This document shows positions 39,901 to 48,476 of a stretch of DNA of 64,000 nt, piece after piece. Made by a program: the position numbers and the translations under genes. Within the stretch, counting starts at the first letter, position 1. Every line of letters starts with the position of its first letter. The notes under the pieces were generated by a model. It was not told where the DNA came from. It did no database searches and was given only the letters and a program-made list of their open reading frames with translations. Origin of the DNA: Rhizobacter terrae (GTDB lineage Bacteria > Pseudomonadota > Gammaproteobacteria > Burkholderiales > Burkholderiaceae_C); assembly GCF_003852895.1 (NCBI RefSeq), contig NZ_QUSW01000009.1:124001-188000 (forward strand), written 5' to 3'.

Positions 39901-40043
39901 TTGACCTGAATCGGCGTCACGTCCGGGAAGGCGTCGACCGGCACCTGGCGGAAGGCGCGAATGCCCAGGCCGACGATCACCGCGAAGGCGACGAGGACCA
40001 GGACCTTGTAGCGCAAGGAAGCATCAACGATGGCATTGAGCAT
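36912..40043 (-). CDS. czcA: CzcA-type heavy-metal RND permease (copy 1)
   Basis: A 1043-residue RND pump of the divalent-cation class, by overall sequence (FPDVTPIQVNIYTES, SLFGLSYVGVYFKDDVDIYF). In the fourth helix it reads GTGMMVDGAVVLVEN. The well-studied CzcA has DFG at the first position, so the first Asp of that signature is Gly here, while the second Asp and the Glu remain. Specificity is thus uncertain (Co, Zn, Cd, Ni). It works with czcB and czcC upstream. Confidence 0.92.
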   Translation of the reverse strand: MLNAIVDASLRYKVLVLVAFAVIVGLGIRAFRQVPVDAFPDVTPIQVNIYTESAGLAAEDVEKLLTTPIEGAMAGLPGVEEVRSVSLFGLSYVGVYFKDDVDIYFARRLVGEKLQEAKERLPKGYGEPSLGPNSSGLGQVFWYTIDSADKKLSAMDLRTLHDWTVRMIVRTAPGVDDVISWGGHEKQFQVQVDPQRLIKYGLSFKEVMERLTANNKQVGGQYLNIGAEQYLVRGLGLVGNVADIGGIVVAERNGSPIYVRDVAAVKEAPAMRFGAVTRNGQETVLGMALSRVNENAKNVVDGVKAKLATAQAALPKGVTLTPIYDRTELVEKALKTAESSLVEGSILVAVILFLFLGEIRSAIVVIVTLPLAMLIAFVFMQQFGLSANLMSLAGLAIGTGMMVDGAVVLVENAFRLLSHARESGRPIHKTQLILQAAREVVNPIAFAILIIIVVFLPLFSLQGLEGKLFKPMALTITFAMAGSLLLSLTLVPVLASLILKPKEERDTFLVARAKRLYLPLLDWALERKKLVVGSAVALLLVSLAIFPFLGKEFMPQLQEGSIMFRITGIPSTSLDESIRVSNVVDAELRRQFPQVKTVLATIGRAEKGETADVNYMEVLLDLKPQSDWPQKMSYTALGHDMQEALEKTVPTAVFGATQPIQMRVEELISGVRATLALKLYGEDLETLDRLTGQIKGVLQKVSGVADLSAEANKGKPQLVIRVDRAAASRYGINADEILEVVQSGIGGSSVSTLIDGTKRFDIAVRLSDEFRGSPAAIAAIPIRTGEGALVPFSQVAKIELDEGYSFVRREALQRYAVLQMDVKGRDVDSFVKEADAKLKQEVKLPPGYWTEWGGAFENQQRAMARLALIVPLTIGLIFLLLYTAFNSVRHATLIIANVPFAVIGGIFGLFITGQYVSVPSAIGFIAVFGVAMLNGIVLVSFLNGLRQQGLSVRDAVRQGASLRLRPVLMTASVAILGLVPMLLSTGVGAETQRPLATVVVGGLFTSTALTLLLLPLMYEWAEGRAERRAAALAASSAAQGEPA

Positions 40044-40055
40044 GGTGCGTCCTTC

Positions 40056-41270
40056 TCAATGCTCGTCGCTGATTTGCGACTTGAGCAAGCGCGCCTTGAG
40101 GGCGTAGGCGCCTGCAGCGACGACCTGCTCGCCGGCATCGACGCCGGACTTGAGAACTGTGCGGCCACCGAGCTTGTCGCCAAGCTCCACCGGACGCGGC
40201 TCGAATCCGCCGCGCTCCTGCACGAACACCGTCGGCTGGCCTTGCAGCAGCACGATGGCGGCGTCAGGCACGCTGAGCACCTTGTCCTTTGATGTGCCGG
40301 TCTCGATGACGGCGGTGGCGAACATCTCGGGCTTGAGCCGGCGGTCTTTGTTGTCGACCTCGATGCGGGCGCCAATGGTCCGGGTGTCCTTGTTGAGGAT
40401 GCCCGCGATGTAGGTCACCTTGCCGGCGAACCGCTCGCCGGGATAGGCGGCCACGCGCACGGTGGCATTGGCGCCGGGGCGCACCTTGGACAGCAGGTCC
40501 TCGCTCAGGTTCGCCTCGATCCACACACGCGACAGGTCGGCCACGGTGAAGAGCGCATCGCTCGGCGTGGCGAGTTCGCCTGTCGTGGCCTTCTTCTCGA
40601 TCACGGTGCCGGCAAACGGTGCATGCACCTCGAAGCCGGCTGCCGCACGCCCGCTGCGCTGCGGCGATGCCCCGAGCAGGCGCAGCTTGTCTTCGGCCGC
40701 ACGCAGCTCGGCACTGGACTTGTCCAGTTCGGCTTTCGCCCGCAAGAACTCGCGCTGCGGGATGATCTCCTCGGCTGCAAGCGCCTTGGCGCGGTCGAAG
40801 TCCGTTTGCGCCACGCGATGTGAGGCTTGGGACTGCAGGAAGGCCGACTGGGCTTCACCCAAGGCTACGCTGTCCAACGACGCCAGCGGCTGGCCGGCGC
40901 GCACGGTGTCGCCCAGATTGACGAGCACACGCGTGATGCGGCCCTCGACGCGGGACGCTACGCGGGCGATCTTGTCCTGATTGGCACGAATGGTGGCGGT
41001 GACGGTCACGACATCGGCTTGCGACTGAGGCTGCAGTGCCTGCAACTGGATGCCAGCGCGCTTGGCCTCCGCCTCGGACAGCTTGATGACGGTGCCCTCG
41101 TCGTGTTTGCCCTCTTCGTGCTTGCCGGCTTCGGCCTTCTGTTCGGCGCCGGGCTTGGGCTCCGGGGGCTTCTTCTCGCCGCCACCGCACGCTGTCAGGA
41201 GGATGGCAACGACGATCGCCGCTGCAAGTCGGGCGGGGATGCGGTCGGGGTTGTTCAAGTTGTTGTGCAT
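40056..41270 (-). CDS. czcB: CzcB-type membrane fusion protein (copy 1)
   Basis: A 404-residue adaptor with a lipoprotein-type signal (AIVVAILLTAC). A Glu/Lys/His-rich linker leads to the lipoyl, alpha-hairpin and beta-barrel domains of RND adaptors. It ends 12 bases before czcA. The ATG at 41270 gives a correct signal; the longer frame overlaps czcC. It links pump and outer-membrane channel. Confidence 0.92.
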   Translation of the reverse strand: MHNNLNNPDRIPARLAAAIVVAILLTACGGGEKKPPEPKPGAEQKAEAGKHEEGKHDEGTVIKLSEAEAKRAGIQLQALQPQSQADVVTVTATIRANQDKIARVASRVEGRITRVLVNLGDTVRAGQPLASLDSVALGEAQSAFLQSQASHRVAQTDFDRAKALAAEEIIPQREFLRAKAELDKSSAELRAAEDKLRLLGASPQRSGRAAAGFEVHAPFAGTVIEKKATTGELATPSDALFTVADLSRVWIEANLSEDLLSKVRPGANATVRVAAYPGERFAGKVTYIAGILNKDTRTIGARIEVDNKDRRLKPEMFATAVIETGTSKDKVLSVPDAAIVLLQGQPTVFVQERGGFEPRPVELGDKLGGRTVLKSGVDAGEQVVAAGAYALKARLLKSQISDEH

Positions 41271-41281
41271 GGATGTCTTTC

Positions 41282-42598
41282 TCAGAGCTGCGCAGGCCAG
41301 CCGGCGGCAGCTTCCAGCGCCGTGCGCGTGGTTTGGTAGTCGAGCAGCGCGTCGACCAGGTCGCGTCGGGCGTCCAAGGTCTGGCGAGTGGTGACGATCA
41401 GCTCCAGCAGGCCGATCTGCCCGGCCTGGCGCGACTTCACGGACAGTCGCTCGTTGTCGGCCAGGGCTGGCAGCACCGATCGCTGCAGGCGCTCGATGCG
41501 GTTCTGCAGGCTCTGCAACTTGGTCCACAAGGCGTGGACCTGTGCGGGGAGGTCACGCTCGGCGGCGCGCCGCTCGATCTGAGCCTGCGCGAGTTCGGTC
41601 GAGGCCTGGCCGATGCCCGCCGCGTTGTGCTTGAACAGGGGAAGTGGGACCGAAACAGTGAACGTCGTCAGCCGCTCCCGTGCGTCCCCAGGTCCCTCGC
41701 GCCCGACATTCATGCCGACCGTCACGTCGGGGTAGCGTGCAGCGCGTTCGAGTCGCAGCTTCGCCTGTGCGCTTTGCTCCCGTGCGTTGAGGGCCTGCAG
41801 GCGTGGCAGGGCGGGAACAGACTGCAGCAGCACTTCGAGCGAGTACCCGAGCGGACTCGGGGACAGGCTGCCTGAAGCTTCGATGGACTCGGACGGCGGC
41901 AATTGCAGCGCCGTGGCAAGCGCGGCACGAGCGTCAAGCAGTTGCTCTTGCACCGTCGCGAGCTGGTTGCGAGCGCGTTCCGCCTCCACCACCGCGACAT
42001 TCGCGTCCAGTCGGGTGTCTTCGCCGGCGCCCCGGCGCTTTTCGACGGCGCGTGCGGAATCTTCAAAGAGGCGCATCGCCTGTGCCTCGATCTCCACGCG
42101 TTGCTGCAACGCCAGCACGCGGTAGAAGCGCTCGGACACTTCGGCTCGCTGCTGGCGCACCATGTCATCGATCTCCAGCCGCAGCGCTTGCAGGGCGGCA
42201 TTCGCTGCCTCACGCCGATGGCCGGGTTGGCCAGCGATTTCTACCGCCTGAGAAACCCCGGCACTCCATTCATTGCGACGCTCGGTAGCGCTTGAGCTGG
42301 GCACAGACCGGCGGGTTCGCTCCGCGGACACCTGCGGGTTGTTGGCGAGCCAGGATGCGGCGTCAGTGGCCAAGCCTTCGGCGGCAACCAGCTGGGCTTG
42401 CTTGGCGTGCAGTGTGGTGCTCGCGCTGTGCGCCCGCGCCCAGGCCTGCTCAAGGGTCAACGCGCGGTTGGTTGTCGTCGTTGGATCGGCTGTGGGCGCG
42501 GACCCGACCGGCGACCGAGCCGGTGGGATGACTTGTGCGGGCGTCAGGCCCGGCAGCAGACAGAACGCGGCGGCCAGCGCCAGCGTGTGGTATCGCAT
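41282..42598 (-). CDS. czcC: CzcC-type outer-membrane channel (copy 1)
   Basis: A 438-residue TolC-family protein with a signal peptide (LALAAAFCLLPGLTPAQ) and two helical repeats. The blocks WLANNPQ and ERRNEWSAGVSQ match CzcC relatives. It ends 11 bases before czcB. It completes the first czc tripartite system. Confidence 0.92.
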   Translation of the reverse strand: MRYHTLALAAAFCLLPGLTPAQVIPPARSPVGSAPTADPTTTTNRALTLEQAWARAHSASTTLHAKQAQLVAAEGLATDAASWLANNPQVSAERTRRSVPSSSATERRNEWSAGVSQAVEIAGQPGHRREAANAALQALRLEIDDMVRQQRAEVSERFYRVLALQQRVEIEAQAMRLFEDSARAVEKRRGAGEDTRLDANVAVVEAERARNQLATVQEQLLDARAALATALQLPPSESIEASGSLSPSPLGYSLEVLLQSVPALPRLQALNAREQSAQAKLRLERAARYPDVTVGMNVGREGPGDARERLTTFTVSVPLPLFKHNAAGIGQASTELAQAQIERRAAERDLPAQVHALWTKLQSLQNRIERLQRSVLPALADNERLSVKSRQAGQIGLLELIVTTRQTLDARRDLVDALLDYQTTRTALEAAAGWPAQL

Positions 42599-42697
42599 CG
42601 AATCCTCCAGTCAGGAATGAACCAGGAACGGGATGGATCCGGCGAGTGCTCAGCGGTCGAAAACCTCGAAAGGGAGTTGGACGTGGGGCTCGCCGGA

Positions 42698-43051
42698 TCA
42701 GACGGCGAGCAGCCAGTTGGGGCGTTCAGGCGCCTCGGCGATGGCCGAGGGCGGTGCCGCAGCGTCAGGGGCTGCGAACTCCGCGGGCGGGATCGATACG
42801 TCGACGACGGCGAACTCCGCGGGCAGGGCAGGGGCACCCAGGTGGCACACCGGACAGTCGAGGTCCGGCGCGGCAGTACCGCCCGCGTGCTTGGCATCGA
42901 CCGATCCGGTCGCCGCCTTGTGCACGTGGACGTGGTGCCCGAAGTGCTTTACCGAGGCCGAGGTCTCGTGACCGCAGTACGCCGCCGCCGCGGTCCAGGC
43001 GAACTGGAACGGCAGGACAACCAGCAGAAGGACAACGAGCCATCGGCGCAT
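42698..43051 (-). CDS. czcI: CzcI-like small exported protein
   Basis: A 117-residue protein starting MRRWLVVLLLVVLPFQFAWTAAAAYCGHE, which is the CzcI pattern. The mature part has His residues (HFGHHVHVHK) and a CPVC motif. CzcI precedes czcC in known czc operons and is linked to regulation. The ATG at 43051 has no ribosome binding site and lies only seven bases after a TATACT-like box, so the message may be leaderless. Confidence 0.78.
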   Translation of the reverse strand: MRRWLVVLLLVVLPFQFAWTAAAAYCGHETSASVKHFGHHVHVHKAATGSVDAKHAGGTAAPDLDCPVCHLGAPALPAEFAVVDVSIPPAEFAAPDAAAPPSAIAEAPERPNWLLAV

Positions 43052-43098
43052 GGGCGGCAGTATATGAGGCGAATGTGCCTGGTCCAGCATCAGGCTTG

Positions 43099-43563
43099 TT
43101 ACCCCCGCAACGCTCTGGTTTCCCGGTGAGTGCCTCTCACATGGGTACTTGGCTTCGTTGCAGGAGAGCGCGCCGCTGCGGAAATGCCATCCAAAATTCC
43201 GCAGTCGACGCCGCTGCGCGCGTCACCGCATTGCTGACGCAGCGCCTTCAAGTGTTTCTCCAGCGTGCGCAGTTCCTTGATCCGAGCTGCGACATGGCCG
43301 ATGTGAGCGTCCAGCAATTCATTCACCTCGCCGCAGCTGCGCTCGGGTGCGTCCTTGTAGTCGAGCAGCACCCGCACTTCGTCGAGCGTCATGTCCAGCG
43401 AACGACAGTGTCGGATGAACGCCAGGCGCTCGGCATGCCCCTTCTCGTAGACCCGAAAGTTGCCGCCGGTGCGCTGCGGCGCCGGCAGCAGGGCCTCTCG
43501 CTCGTAGAACCGGATGGTCTCGATCGCCGTCCCTGTCTCGCGCGACAACTCGCCGATCTTCAT
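43099..43563 (-). CDS. cadR: Cd(II)/Pb(II)-responsive MerR-family regulator
   Basis: A 154-residue MerR-family protein. The HTH begins MKIGELSRETGTAIETIRFYE. Cysteines C77, C112 and C121 match CadR/PbrR, where they bind Cd(II) or Pb(II). The tail is longer than in MerR and basic. It sits between the two czc operons on the same strand. It is the natural candidate to control the promoters at 49813-49843 and 49942-49972. Confidence 0.9.
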   Translation of the reverse strand: MKIGELSRETGTAIETIRFYEREALLPAPQRTGGNFRVYEKGHAERLAFIRHCRSLDMTLDEVRVLLDYKDAPERSCGEVNELLDAHIGHVAARIKELRTLEKHLKALRQQCGDARSGVDCGILDGISAAARSPATKPSTHVRGTHRETRALRG

Positions 43564-43603
43564 CGCCACCCCCACCACAGACCAGCCGAATTGGCTGATC
43601 AAG

Positions 43604-43624
43604 ACTCTACACCGGCTACAGAGT
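43604..43624. promoter_or_regulatory. Dyad upstream of cadR
   Basis: A 21-base imperfect dyad with arms ACTCT and AGAGT around ACACCGGCTAC lies 41 bases upstream of the cadR start. It resembles the CTCTGTAG-type half-sites in the two divergent promoters near 49.9 kb. Autoregulation of cadR is a reasonable inference. Confidence 0.5.
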
Positions 43625-43637
43625 TCGAATCACCTGC

Positions 43638-44018
43638 TCACTTCAGAGCCCACGTGACATCCTGGGGCTTGCGGCCAGCCAGGGTGATGGTCGCGGAAGC
43701 CTTGCCGCCTTTCGCAAAGGTGCCCTTGGCCTCCAATGCGTTGGCACCGGTGGGCGTGAGTGGCAAAGTCGTTTTCTTGTCGCCCTGGGTGATGGTGATT
43801 GTGCCGGTTGCGCCCTGGGTCGCCGCGGGCTTCTCGTCCTGGTAGACGAAGACGGTCACGACCGTGGGTTTGAGCACCAGTTCGTAGTCGCGGTTCTTCA
43901 GCATCGTGGTGATGCCTCCATTGCGCACTTCGCCTTGCTCTTCGGCGCTGGAGATGACCGGAAGGGCAAGAGCGGCTGCGGCAATGAGGGCCGCACTGTG
44001 GCGAGCAAGCTTGTTCAT
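43638..44018 (-). CDS. Small exported protein between czcA and cadR
   Basis: A 126-residue protein with a signal peptide (ARHSAALIAAAALALPVISSA) and a mature domain of beta character with many Thr and Lys. It has no Cys or His cluster. No family was recognised. It starts 15 bases after czcA copy 2 and is probably in that operon. Confidence 0.72.
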   Translation of the reverse strand: MNKLARHSAALIAAAALALPVISSAEEQGEVRNGGITTMLKNRDYELVLKPTVVTVFVYQDEKPAATQGATGTITITQGDKKTTLPLTPTGANALEAKGTFAKGGKASATITLAGRKPQDVTWALK

Positions 44019-44032
44019 GGAGATCCTTTCAT

Positions 44033-47000
44033 TCACGTTGAGGTGGATGCGGGCGCATCCGAGGAAACATTCGGGTGCTGAGCTTCGAGGGGCGACGCAC
44101 TGCGCTTTTCGACACGCAGTTCCACCCATTCGTAGATCAGCGGCAGCAGCAAGAACGTCAGCGCCGTGGCGGTGAGCAGCCCGCCCACCACCACGACAGC
44201 CAACGGTCTCTGCGTCTCGGCGCCGACGCCGGTGGAGAGCAGCATGGGAATCAGGCCCAAGATAGCCACCGTCGCGGTCATCAACACTGGCCGCAGGCGC
44301 AACTCCGCTCCCCGGGTGACGGCCTCGCGCAGCGTGCAACCTTCTTCGCGCAGCTTGTTCATGAACGACACCAGCACGATGCCGTTGAGCATGGCGACGC
44401 CAAACACCGCAATGAATCCGATCGTGGATGGCACGGACACATACTGCCCGGTGAGCGCGAGACCGAACACGCCCCCAATCACGGCGAACGGGACGTTCGA
44501 GATGATCATCGCGGCGTGGCGCACGGTGCCGAAGGCGGTGTAGAGCAGGATGAAGATCAGGCCGATGGTCAAGGGAACGATGATGGCGAGCCGCGTCAGC
44601 GCCCGCCGCTGGTTCTCGAAAGCACCACCCCATTCGATCCAATACCCGGTCGGCATCTTCACTTGTTGCCGAATCCTCGCCTCCGCCTCCTGAACGAAGC
44701 TGTTCACGTCCCGACCTTTCACGTCGAGCTGGATCACGGCGTAGCGCTGCAACTGCTCGCGTCGCACAAACGAGTAGCCTTCCGCGGTCTCGATGCTGGC
44801 TACGCGTTCCAGCGGCACCAGAGCGCCGCTTTGGGTGCGGATCGGGATGTTGCTGATGGCTTCGATGCTGTTGCGAGACGCCTCATCCAGTCGCACCGCC
44901 ACGTCGAAGCGCTTCACGCCATCGATGACCGTGCCGACAGTCTTTCCGCCGATGCCGGTCTGTACGACCTCAAGGACTTCATCAGTCGTGACGCCATAGC
45001 GTGCAGCCTCGTCGCGATTCACTTTGATGACGAGGTGAGGCTTGCCCTTGTTCGCCTCCAATGAAAGGTCAGAAGCACCCTTGATGCCCGACAGCACTCC
45101 CTTCATGTCGGCAGCGAGCGAATCGAGCGTCGCAAGGTCGTCCCCGTAGACCTTCAGCGCCAGTGTGGCCCGCACGCCCGAGATCAGTTCCTCCACGCGC
45201 ATCTGGATCGGCTGGGTGGCACCAAACACCACGGTGGGGATGGCCTGCTCCAGCGCTTCCTGCATCTTGCGGGTCAGCTCGGGCATGGGCATCTTCTGGG
45301 GCCAGTCCTGCGGCGGCTTGGTCTCGACCAGGACTTCCATGTAGTTCGCATCCGTCGTGTCGCCGAGTTCCGAACGCCCGATCGTGGCCAGGGAGGAGTT
45401 CACCTGCGGAAACTGCTTCTTGAGGACGGCGTCCAGCCGCTGCGCGACGTGTATGGTTTCCTCCAGGGAAGTGGATGGAATGCCGGTCACCCGGAAGATC
45501 GTCGCCCCTTCCTGAAGCTGCGGCATGAACTCCTTGCCGAGGAAAGGAAACAGCGCGAGCGCCGCGACGAGCGCCGCCAGCGCGATGCCGAGGACGGTCT
45601 TCTTGCGCTCAAGCGCGCGCGCAAGCAACGGCAGGTACAGCCGCTTGGAGTGACGCACGACGAACGTGTCGCGCTCGACCGATGGGCGCAGGATCAAGGA
45701 CGCGAACACCGGCACGATGGTCAGTGTCAACGCCAGCGATCCGAGCATCGCGAACGAGATCGTCAGCGCCATGGGTTTGAACAGCTTGCCTTCCAGGCCG
45801 GTGAGCGAGAACAGTGGCAGGAAGACGACGATGATGATCAGGATGGCGAAGAACACCGGGTTGGCGATTTCGGTGGCTGCGCGCAGGATCACCTGCGTGC
45901 GGTTCACGTCCTTGTCCGCATGCGACAGCAAGCGGAACGCGTTTTCTACCAGCACGACGGCGCCGTCGATCATGATCCCGATGCCGATCGACAGCCCGGC
46001 CAGCGACATCAGGTTCGCGGACAACCCGAAGCGTTCCATCATGATGAAGGCCATCAGCATCGCCAGCGGCAGCGTCACGGCGACGACCAGGGCGGACCTC
46101 AGTTCACCAAGGAACAGGAACAGCACGATGACGACGAGGACACTGCCTTCGACGAGCGAGCGCTCGGCCGTCGACATCGCGCGGTCGACGAGGTCCGTGC
46201 GGTCATACACCGGCTTGAGCACCGCGCCTGGCGGGAGCGCCTTCTTGGCGATTTCCAGTTTGGCCTTGACTGCAGCAACCACGTCCTTCGCGTTTTCGTT
46301 GATGCGCGCCAGTGCCTGGCCCAACACCACTTCGCGTCCGTCCTTGGTGACCGCACCAAAGCGCACGGCGGGTCCCTCCCGCACTTCCGCCACGTCGCGC
46401 ACGTAGACCGGCACCCCGGCGCGCGAGACCACCATGATGTTGCCCAGGTCGGCGGCCGAACTCGCCATGCCGAGGCCTCGCACCAGGTACTGCTCGCGCC
46501 CGACGTTCACGTACTGGCCACCGACCTGCCGGTTGTTGGCCGACAGTGCTTCCATCACCGACTTGAACGTCAGTCCGTACTTGAGCAACCGGTCCGGACG
46601 AATCAGCACCTGGAACTGCTTTTCGTCGCCGCCCCAACTGGTCACGTCGTCGACGCCTGGCGCAGTCCTCAGCAACAGCCGCACGTTCCAATCCTGCAGG
46701 GCCCGCAGGTCCATCGCACTGAGCTTCTTGTCGGCCGCCTCGATCGTGTACCAGTAGACCTGCCCGAGGCCGGAGGTGTTGGGACCGAGTTCCGGCTTGC
46801 CATATCCCTCCGGAATGCGTTCTCGCGCCTCTGCCAACCGTTCTCCCGCAAGCCGGCGCGCAAAGTAGATGTCGACATCGTCCTTGAAATACACGCTGAC
46901 GTAGGAGAGGCCAAACAACGAGATCGAGCGGATCTGCTGGACGCCCGGCAGCCCGGCCATCGCAGTCTCGACCGGGAAGGTGACCAGCTTCTCCACCTCC

Positions 47001-47176
47001 TCGGCGGCAATGCCGGGCGACTCGGTGTAGATGTTCACCTGCACGGGCGTCACGTCCGGGAAGGCGTCCACCGGCACGACGAGGAAGGCGTGGATGCCCC
47101 AGCCGACGATCGCGGCAAAGGCAACCAGGACCAGGACCTTGTAGCGCAGCGACGCGGCAATGATGGTGTTGAGCAT
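44033..47176 (-). CDS. czcA: CzcA-type heavy-metal RND permease (copy 2)
   Basis: A 1047-residue RND pump clearly paralogous to copy 1, sharing FPDVTPVQVNIYTESPG and many blocks. Its fourth-helix signature reads GIGIMIDGAVVLVEN, again with Gly where CzcA has the first Asp. The ATG at 47176 was preferred to one at 47203 that overlaps czcB. It is 10 bases after czcB. It probably exports Zn, Cd, Co or Pb. Confidence 0.92.
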   Translation of the reverse strand: MLNTIIAASLRYKVLVLVAFAAIVGWGIHAFLVVPVDAFPDVTPVQVNIYTESPGIAAEEVEKLVTFPVETAMAGLPGVQQIRSISLFGLSYVSVYFKDDVDIYFARRLAGERLAEARERIPEGYGKPELGPNTSGLGQVYWYTIEAADKKLSAMDLRALQDWNVRLLLRTAPGVDDVTSWGGDEKQFQVLIRPDRLLKYGLTFKSVMEALSANNRQVGGQYVNVGREQYLVRGLGMASSAADLGNIMVVSRAGVPVYVRDVAEVREGPAVRFGAVTKDGREVVLGQALARINENAKDVVAAVKAKLEIAKKALPPGAVLKPVYDRTDLVDRAMSTAERSLVEGSVLVVIVLFLFLGELRSALVVAVTLPLAMLMAFIMMERFGLSANLMSLAGLSIGIGIMIDGAVVLVENAFRLLSHADKDVNRTQVILRAATEIANPVFFAILIIIVVFLPLFSLTGLEGKLFKPMALTISFAMLGSLALTLTIVPVFASLILRPSVERDTFVVRHSKRLYLPLLARALERKKTVLGIALAALVAALALFPFLGKEFMPQLQEGATIFRVTGIPSTSLEETIHVAQRLDAVLKKQFPQVNSSLATIGRSELGDTTDANYMEVLVETKPPQDWPQKMPMPELTRKMQEALEQAIPTVVFGATQPIQMRVEELISGVRATLALKVYGDDLATLDSLAADMKGVLSGIKGASDLSLEANKGKPHLVIKVNRDEAARYGVTTDEVLEVVQTGIGGKTVGTVIDGVKRFDVAVRLDEASRNSIEAISNIPIRTQSGALVPLERVASIETAEGYSFVRREQLQRYAVIQLDVKGRDVNSFVQEAEARIRQQVKMPTGYWIEWGGAFENQRRALTRLAIIVPLTIGLIFILLYTAFGTVRHAAMIISNVPFAVIGGVFGLALTGQYVSVPSTIGFIAVFGVAMLNGIVLVSFMNKLREEGCTLREAVTRGAELRLRPVLMTATVAILGLIPMLLSTGVGAETQRPLAVVVVGGLLTATALTFLLLPLIYEWVELRVEKRSASPLEAQHPNVSSDAPASTST

Positions 47177-47186
47177 GCGGCCGCCG

Positions 47187-48476
47187 TCAGTCCGAGTCGC
47201 CAATCTGCGATTTCAGCAGCTTGGACTTGACCGCAAAGGCGCCTTTGCGAACCACCCAATCGCCCGCCTTCAACCCATTGGCAATGACGACGTTGCCGCC
47301 TCGGCGGCCGGCAACCTGCACGTGGCGGGCCTCGTAGTCGCCGTCCTGATCGATGAACACAGTCGGTTCGCCGTTGAGCAGAATCACTGCGGCCTCCGGC
47401 AGCACAAAGGCTTCCGCCTTGCCGGCGCCTTCGATCCTGGCGCTGCCAAACATCTCGGGCTTGAGTCGGCCATCCGCGTTGGCCACGTTGATTCGCACGG
47501 GCACCGTGCGGGTGTCCTTGTCCAGCATGCTGCCGATCCGCATCACGCTTCCCTTGAACTCGGCGTCCGGATAGGCAGACACCGTCACAACGGCCGGCGC
47601 ACCGACACGCACCCTGGCCAGATCCTTTTCAAAGAGGCTGGCTTCGACCCAGACGGTCGACAGGTCGGCGATCTCGAAGAGCGGCTTGTCGGGTTGCGCC
47701 AGTTCGCCGAGCACCGCCTTCTTGGCGACGACCACACCGGCGAATGGTGCCGTCAACGCGAAAACGGAGCCGACCTTGTCGCTGCCATGCGACGGGTCCG
47801 CCCCAAGCAACTTCAAGCGCTCCAGCGTAGCGCGCGTTTGTGCCTTCGCTTTCTCGTATTCGGTGCGTGCGCGCAAATAGTCCTTGTCCGCGATCACCTC
47901 GTCCTTGTGCAGCGATTCGGCTCGCTCGAACTCAGAGCGCGCGAGCGCTTGGTCGCTCTCGGCATGATGCCAAGCCGCTTGCGCTTCGCCCAGTTCAAGA
48001 CTGTCGAGTGACGCCAGCACTTGGCCGGCTTTGACGTGATCGCCATCACTCACCAGGACGGCCACCACCCGCGCTGGAATGCGAGGCGAGAGGTGAGCCA
48101 AGCGATCCTGGTTCGCCGCGACCATCGCGTTGAGGACGAGCTGGTCCGCCAAGGTTTGAGGCTTCAGCTCCTGCGCTTCCACGCCGGCTTCGCGGACCTC
48201 GGCGTCCGAGAGCTTGACGTGCCCTTTTTCGAGCTTGGCCTCCTTTTCCTCCTTGCCGCCTTTCTCGTTCTTCTCGCCCTTCTTTTCGCTGGACTCGGAC
48301 TTGCCGTCCTTCGCAGCAGCGGGACTGGCGCCGGATTGATCGGTGCGGCTGCACGCCACCACAAGGCACAGACTCAGCAGTGCGAGCAGGCCCGCGGACT
48401 TGGCGCCCAAGCGCACCACGCGGTCTGCCTGGATGGTCAAGCTGCGGCGATATCGGGCTCGTTGAGCGTTCATCAT
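47187..48476 (-). CDS. czcB: CzcB-type membrane fusion protein (copy 2)
   Basis: A 429-residue adaptor with a lipoprotein-type signal ending LCLVVAC. A very charged Lys/Glu linker (about 55-85) is followed by adaptor domains. The ATG at 48476 overlaps the czcC stop (ATGA). It is diverged from copy 1, so the two systems are old paralogues, not a recent duplication. Confidence 0.92.
   Translation of the reverse strand: MMNAQRARYRRSLTIQADRVVRLGAKSAGLLALLSLCLVVACSRTDQSGASPAAAKDGKSESSEKKGEKNEKGGKEEKEAKLEKGHVKLSDAEVREAGVEAQELKPQTLADQLVLNAMVAANQDRLAHLSPRIPARVVAVLVSDGDHVKAGQVLASLDSLELGEAQAAWHHAESDQALARSEFERAESLHKDEVIADKDYLRARTEYEKAKAQTRATLERLKLLGADPSHGSDKVGSVFALTAPFAGVVVAKKAVLGELAQPDKPLFEIADLSTVWVEASLFEKDLARVRVGAPAVVTVSAYPDAEFKGSVMRIGSMLDKDTRTVPVRINVANADGRLKPEMFGSARIEGAGKAEAFVLPEAAVILLNGEPTVFIDQDGDYEARHVQVAGRRGGNVVIANGLKAGDWVVRKGAFAVKSKLLKSQIGDSD

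Noticed and set aside
45449-47230. A 593-residue open frame on the plus strand opposite czcA copy 2
   Set aside because: Antisense to a certain RND gene, with low-complexity His/Arg/Asp composition and no start context.
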